From the NCBI GenBank assembly GCA_963847985.1, contig CAWKBS010000004.1, positions 62,001 through 126,000 on the forward strand: a DNA stretch of 64,000 bases, given 5' to 3'. The translations under genes and the position numbers were made by a program. Below are positions 63,378 to 64,000 of this stretch, in pieces. Position 1 is the first letter of the stretch, and each line of letters starts with the position of its first letter. This DNA is from JAIBJN01 sp963847985 (GTDB lineage: Bacteria; Actinomycetota; Thermoleophilia; Gaiellales; Gaiellaceae). The notes beneath the pieces were generated by a model. That model was not told where the DNA came from. It was given only the letters and a program-made list of their open reading frames with translations, and did no database searches.

Positions 63378-63540
63378 TAGTGCTCCTCCAGGTGATGACG
63401 CCCAGTCTCCGGGTCGCAAGCACCAAGCCGGAGTGCGCACTCGTGCGCAGCCAAGGCTGGACGCCTTGGAAAGCGCGAGGGCGCGCTCCGGCGCCGCGTG
63501 ATTGCGGGTCGGAGGCGGGCGTTCATTGTCTGGGGGAGCA
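63378..63540 (-). promoter_or_regulatory. structured guaB-guaA intercistronic region
   Basis: A 163-bp non-coding stretch between guaB and guaA on the same strand. Inverted repeats are CCAAGGC/GCCTTGG (63451-63469), TGCGCAC/GTGCGCA (63434-63449), a 5-bp pair at 63473-63486 and CTCCGG/CCGGAG (63407-63433). The first two are adjacent. It may be an RNA-processing or regulatory leader for guaA. Confidence 0.45.
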
Positions 63541-64000
63541 CTAGCGACCCGGCCTGTAGTTCGGCGCTTCCTTGACGGTGGCTACGTCGTGAGGATGGCT
63601 CTCGCGCTGGCCGGCCGCGGTGACGCGGACGAAGCGGGCTTCCTTCAGCTCCTCGATGGTCGCGGCGCCGCAGTAGCCCATCGCCTGGCGGAGGCCGCCG
63701 ACGAGCTGGTGCACGACGTTGCGGACCGGGCCCTTGTAGGCGACGCGCCCCTCGATCCCCTCGGGGACGAGCTTCCCGACCTCGTCCACGTCCTGCTGGA
63801 AGTAGCGGTCGCTCGAGTAGCGCGCGCGCATGGCACCCAGCGAGCCCATGCCGCGGTACTCCTTGAACTGCTCGCCCTGGTGGAAGACGACCTCGCCGGG
63901 GCTCTCGTCCGTCCCGGCGAGGAGGCCGCCGAGCATGACCGTGTCCGCTCCGGCGGCGATCGCCTTGGCGATATCGCCGGAAAACTGCACGCCGCCGTCG
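63541..64000 (-). CDS. guaB: inosine-5'-monophosphate dehydrogenase, C-terminal part (runs off the right edge)
   Basis: About 152 codons of the C-terminus are visible; the rest lies beyond the window. It starts at the edge with DGGVQFSGDIAKAIAAGADTVMLGGLLAGTDESPG (monophosphate loop), then FKEYRGMGSLGAMRARYSSDRYFQQ (the mobile-flap region) and ends VKEAPNYRPGR. It oxidises IMP to XMP, the step before GuaA. The intact frame to 63541 shows the stop is genuine. Confidence 0.95.
   Translation of the reverse strand, partial: DGGVQFSGDIAKAIAAGADTVMLGGLLAGTDESPGEVVFHQGEQFKEYRGMGSLGAMRARYSSDRYFQQDVDEVGKLVPEGIEGRVAYKGPVRNVVHQLVGGLRQAMGYCGAATIEELKEARFVRVTAAGQRESHPHDVATVKEAPNYRPGR

Overview
The window is about 64 kb of very GC-rich DNA, with strong G/C preference at third codon positions. 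It looks like an actinobacterial chromosome. Supporting signs are the fused gamma/alpha 2-oxoacid:ferredoxin oxidoreductase with its partner subunit, a SARP/AfsR-type regulator with heptamer direct repeats, YkuD L,D-transpeptidases, a DUF385 (deazaflavin-type) protein, and pervasive GTGA/ATGA start-stop overlaps. A Thermoleophilia/Gaiellales-like lineage fits the gene content, but that is an inference, as no rRNA or tRNA gene is visible. Housekeeping loci (guaBA, glmMS, rplM-rpsI, alr-nnr-acpS, cca-type, fabI) show this is core chromosome with accessory islands between.

Layout. 0-16 kb: a peroxiredoxin, a large membrane protein, an XRE-cupin regulator, an L,D-transpeptidase, korAB, an aldo/keto reductase, a paired palindromic repeat, then a frayed stretch. 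That stretch holds YrhK, EamA and GAP/Sap-type membrane proteins, glutamate decarboxylase, several decayed gene fragments, an AI-2E-family permease, a flippase-like protein and a secreted protein with a D/K/R/Y/C-rich tail. 16-25 kb: an L,D-transpeptidase and an amidase converge on a five-gene translationally coupled operon for a molybdenum hydroxylase (three subunits), an acyl-CoA ligase and an enoyl-CoA hydratase. 24.7-29.7 kb: a lactate-racemase-type cofactor set (larB-larC-larE) facing a LarA homologue with an altered catalytic motif, with a hydrolase and a DUF1858-like protein in between. 29.8-33 kb: small accessory enzymes. 33-37 kb: a SARP regulator divergent from a cupin gene, with operator-like repeats between them. 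37-42 kb: envelope and lipid genes (enoyl-ACP reductase, SDR, PAP2, flippase-like, acyltransferase). 42-47.5 kb: tRNA nucleotidyltransferase, alanine racemase, NAD(P)HX repair, holo-ACP synthase, HAD phosphatase, ArfB. 47.5-51.6 kb: a copper-type locus (two tandem membrane paralogues, a CopC-CopD-YtkA fusion, YcnI). 51.6-56.5 kb: a GntR regulator and the rplM-rpsI-glmM-glmS run. 56.5-64 kb: three MFS transporters, a uracil-DNA glycosylase, acylphosphatase, a zinc-ribbon protein, guaA and the 3' part of guaB.

Two general features matter when reading the entries. First, at least thirteen junctions between 1 and 36 kb, plus one at 59.5 kb, break recognisable proteins by what looks like a single base. 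Protein similarity continues across the break, so many are probably sequence errors, whereas a few fragments around 11.5-13.8 kb look like true decay. Second, genes are packed so tightly that starts are often fixed by 4-bp or 8-bp overlaps with the upstream stop, implying translational coupling. The best candidates for undescribed biology are the LarA-like enzyme lacking the usual first catalytic histidine with its split cofactor operon and DUF1858 partner, the tandem membrane paralogues beside the copper genes, and the SARP operator array.
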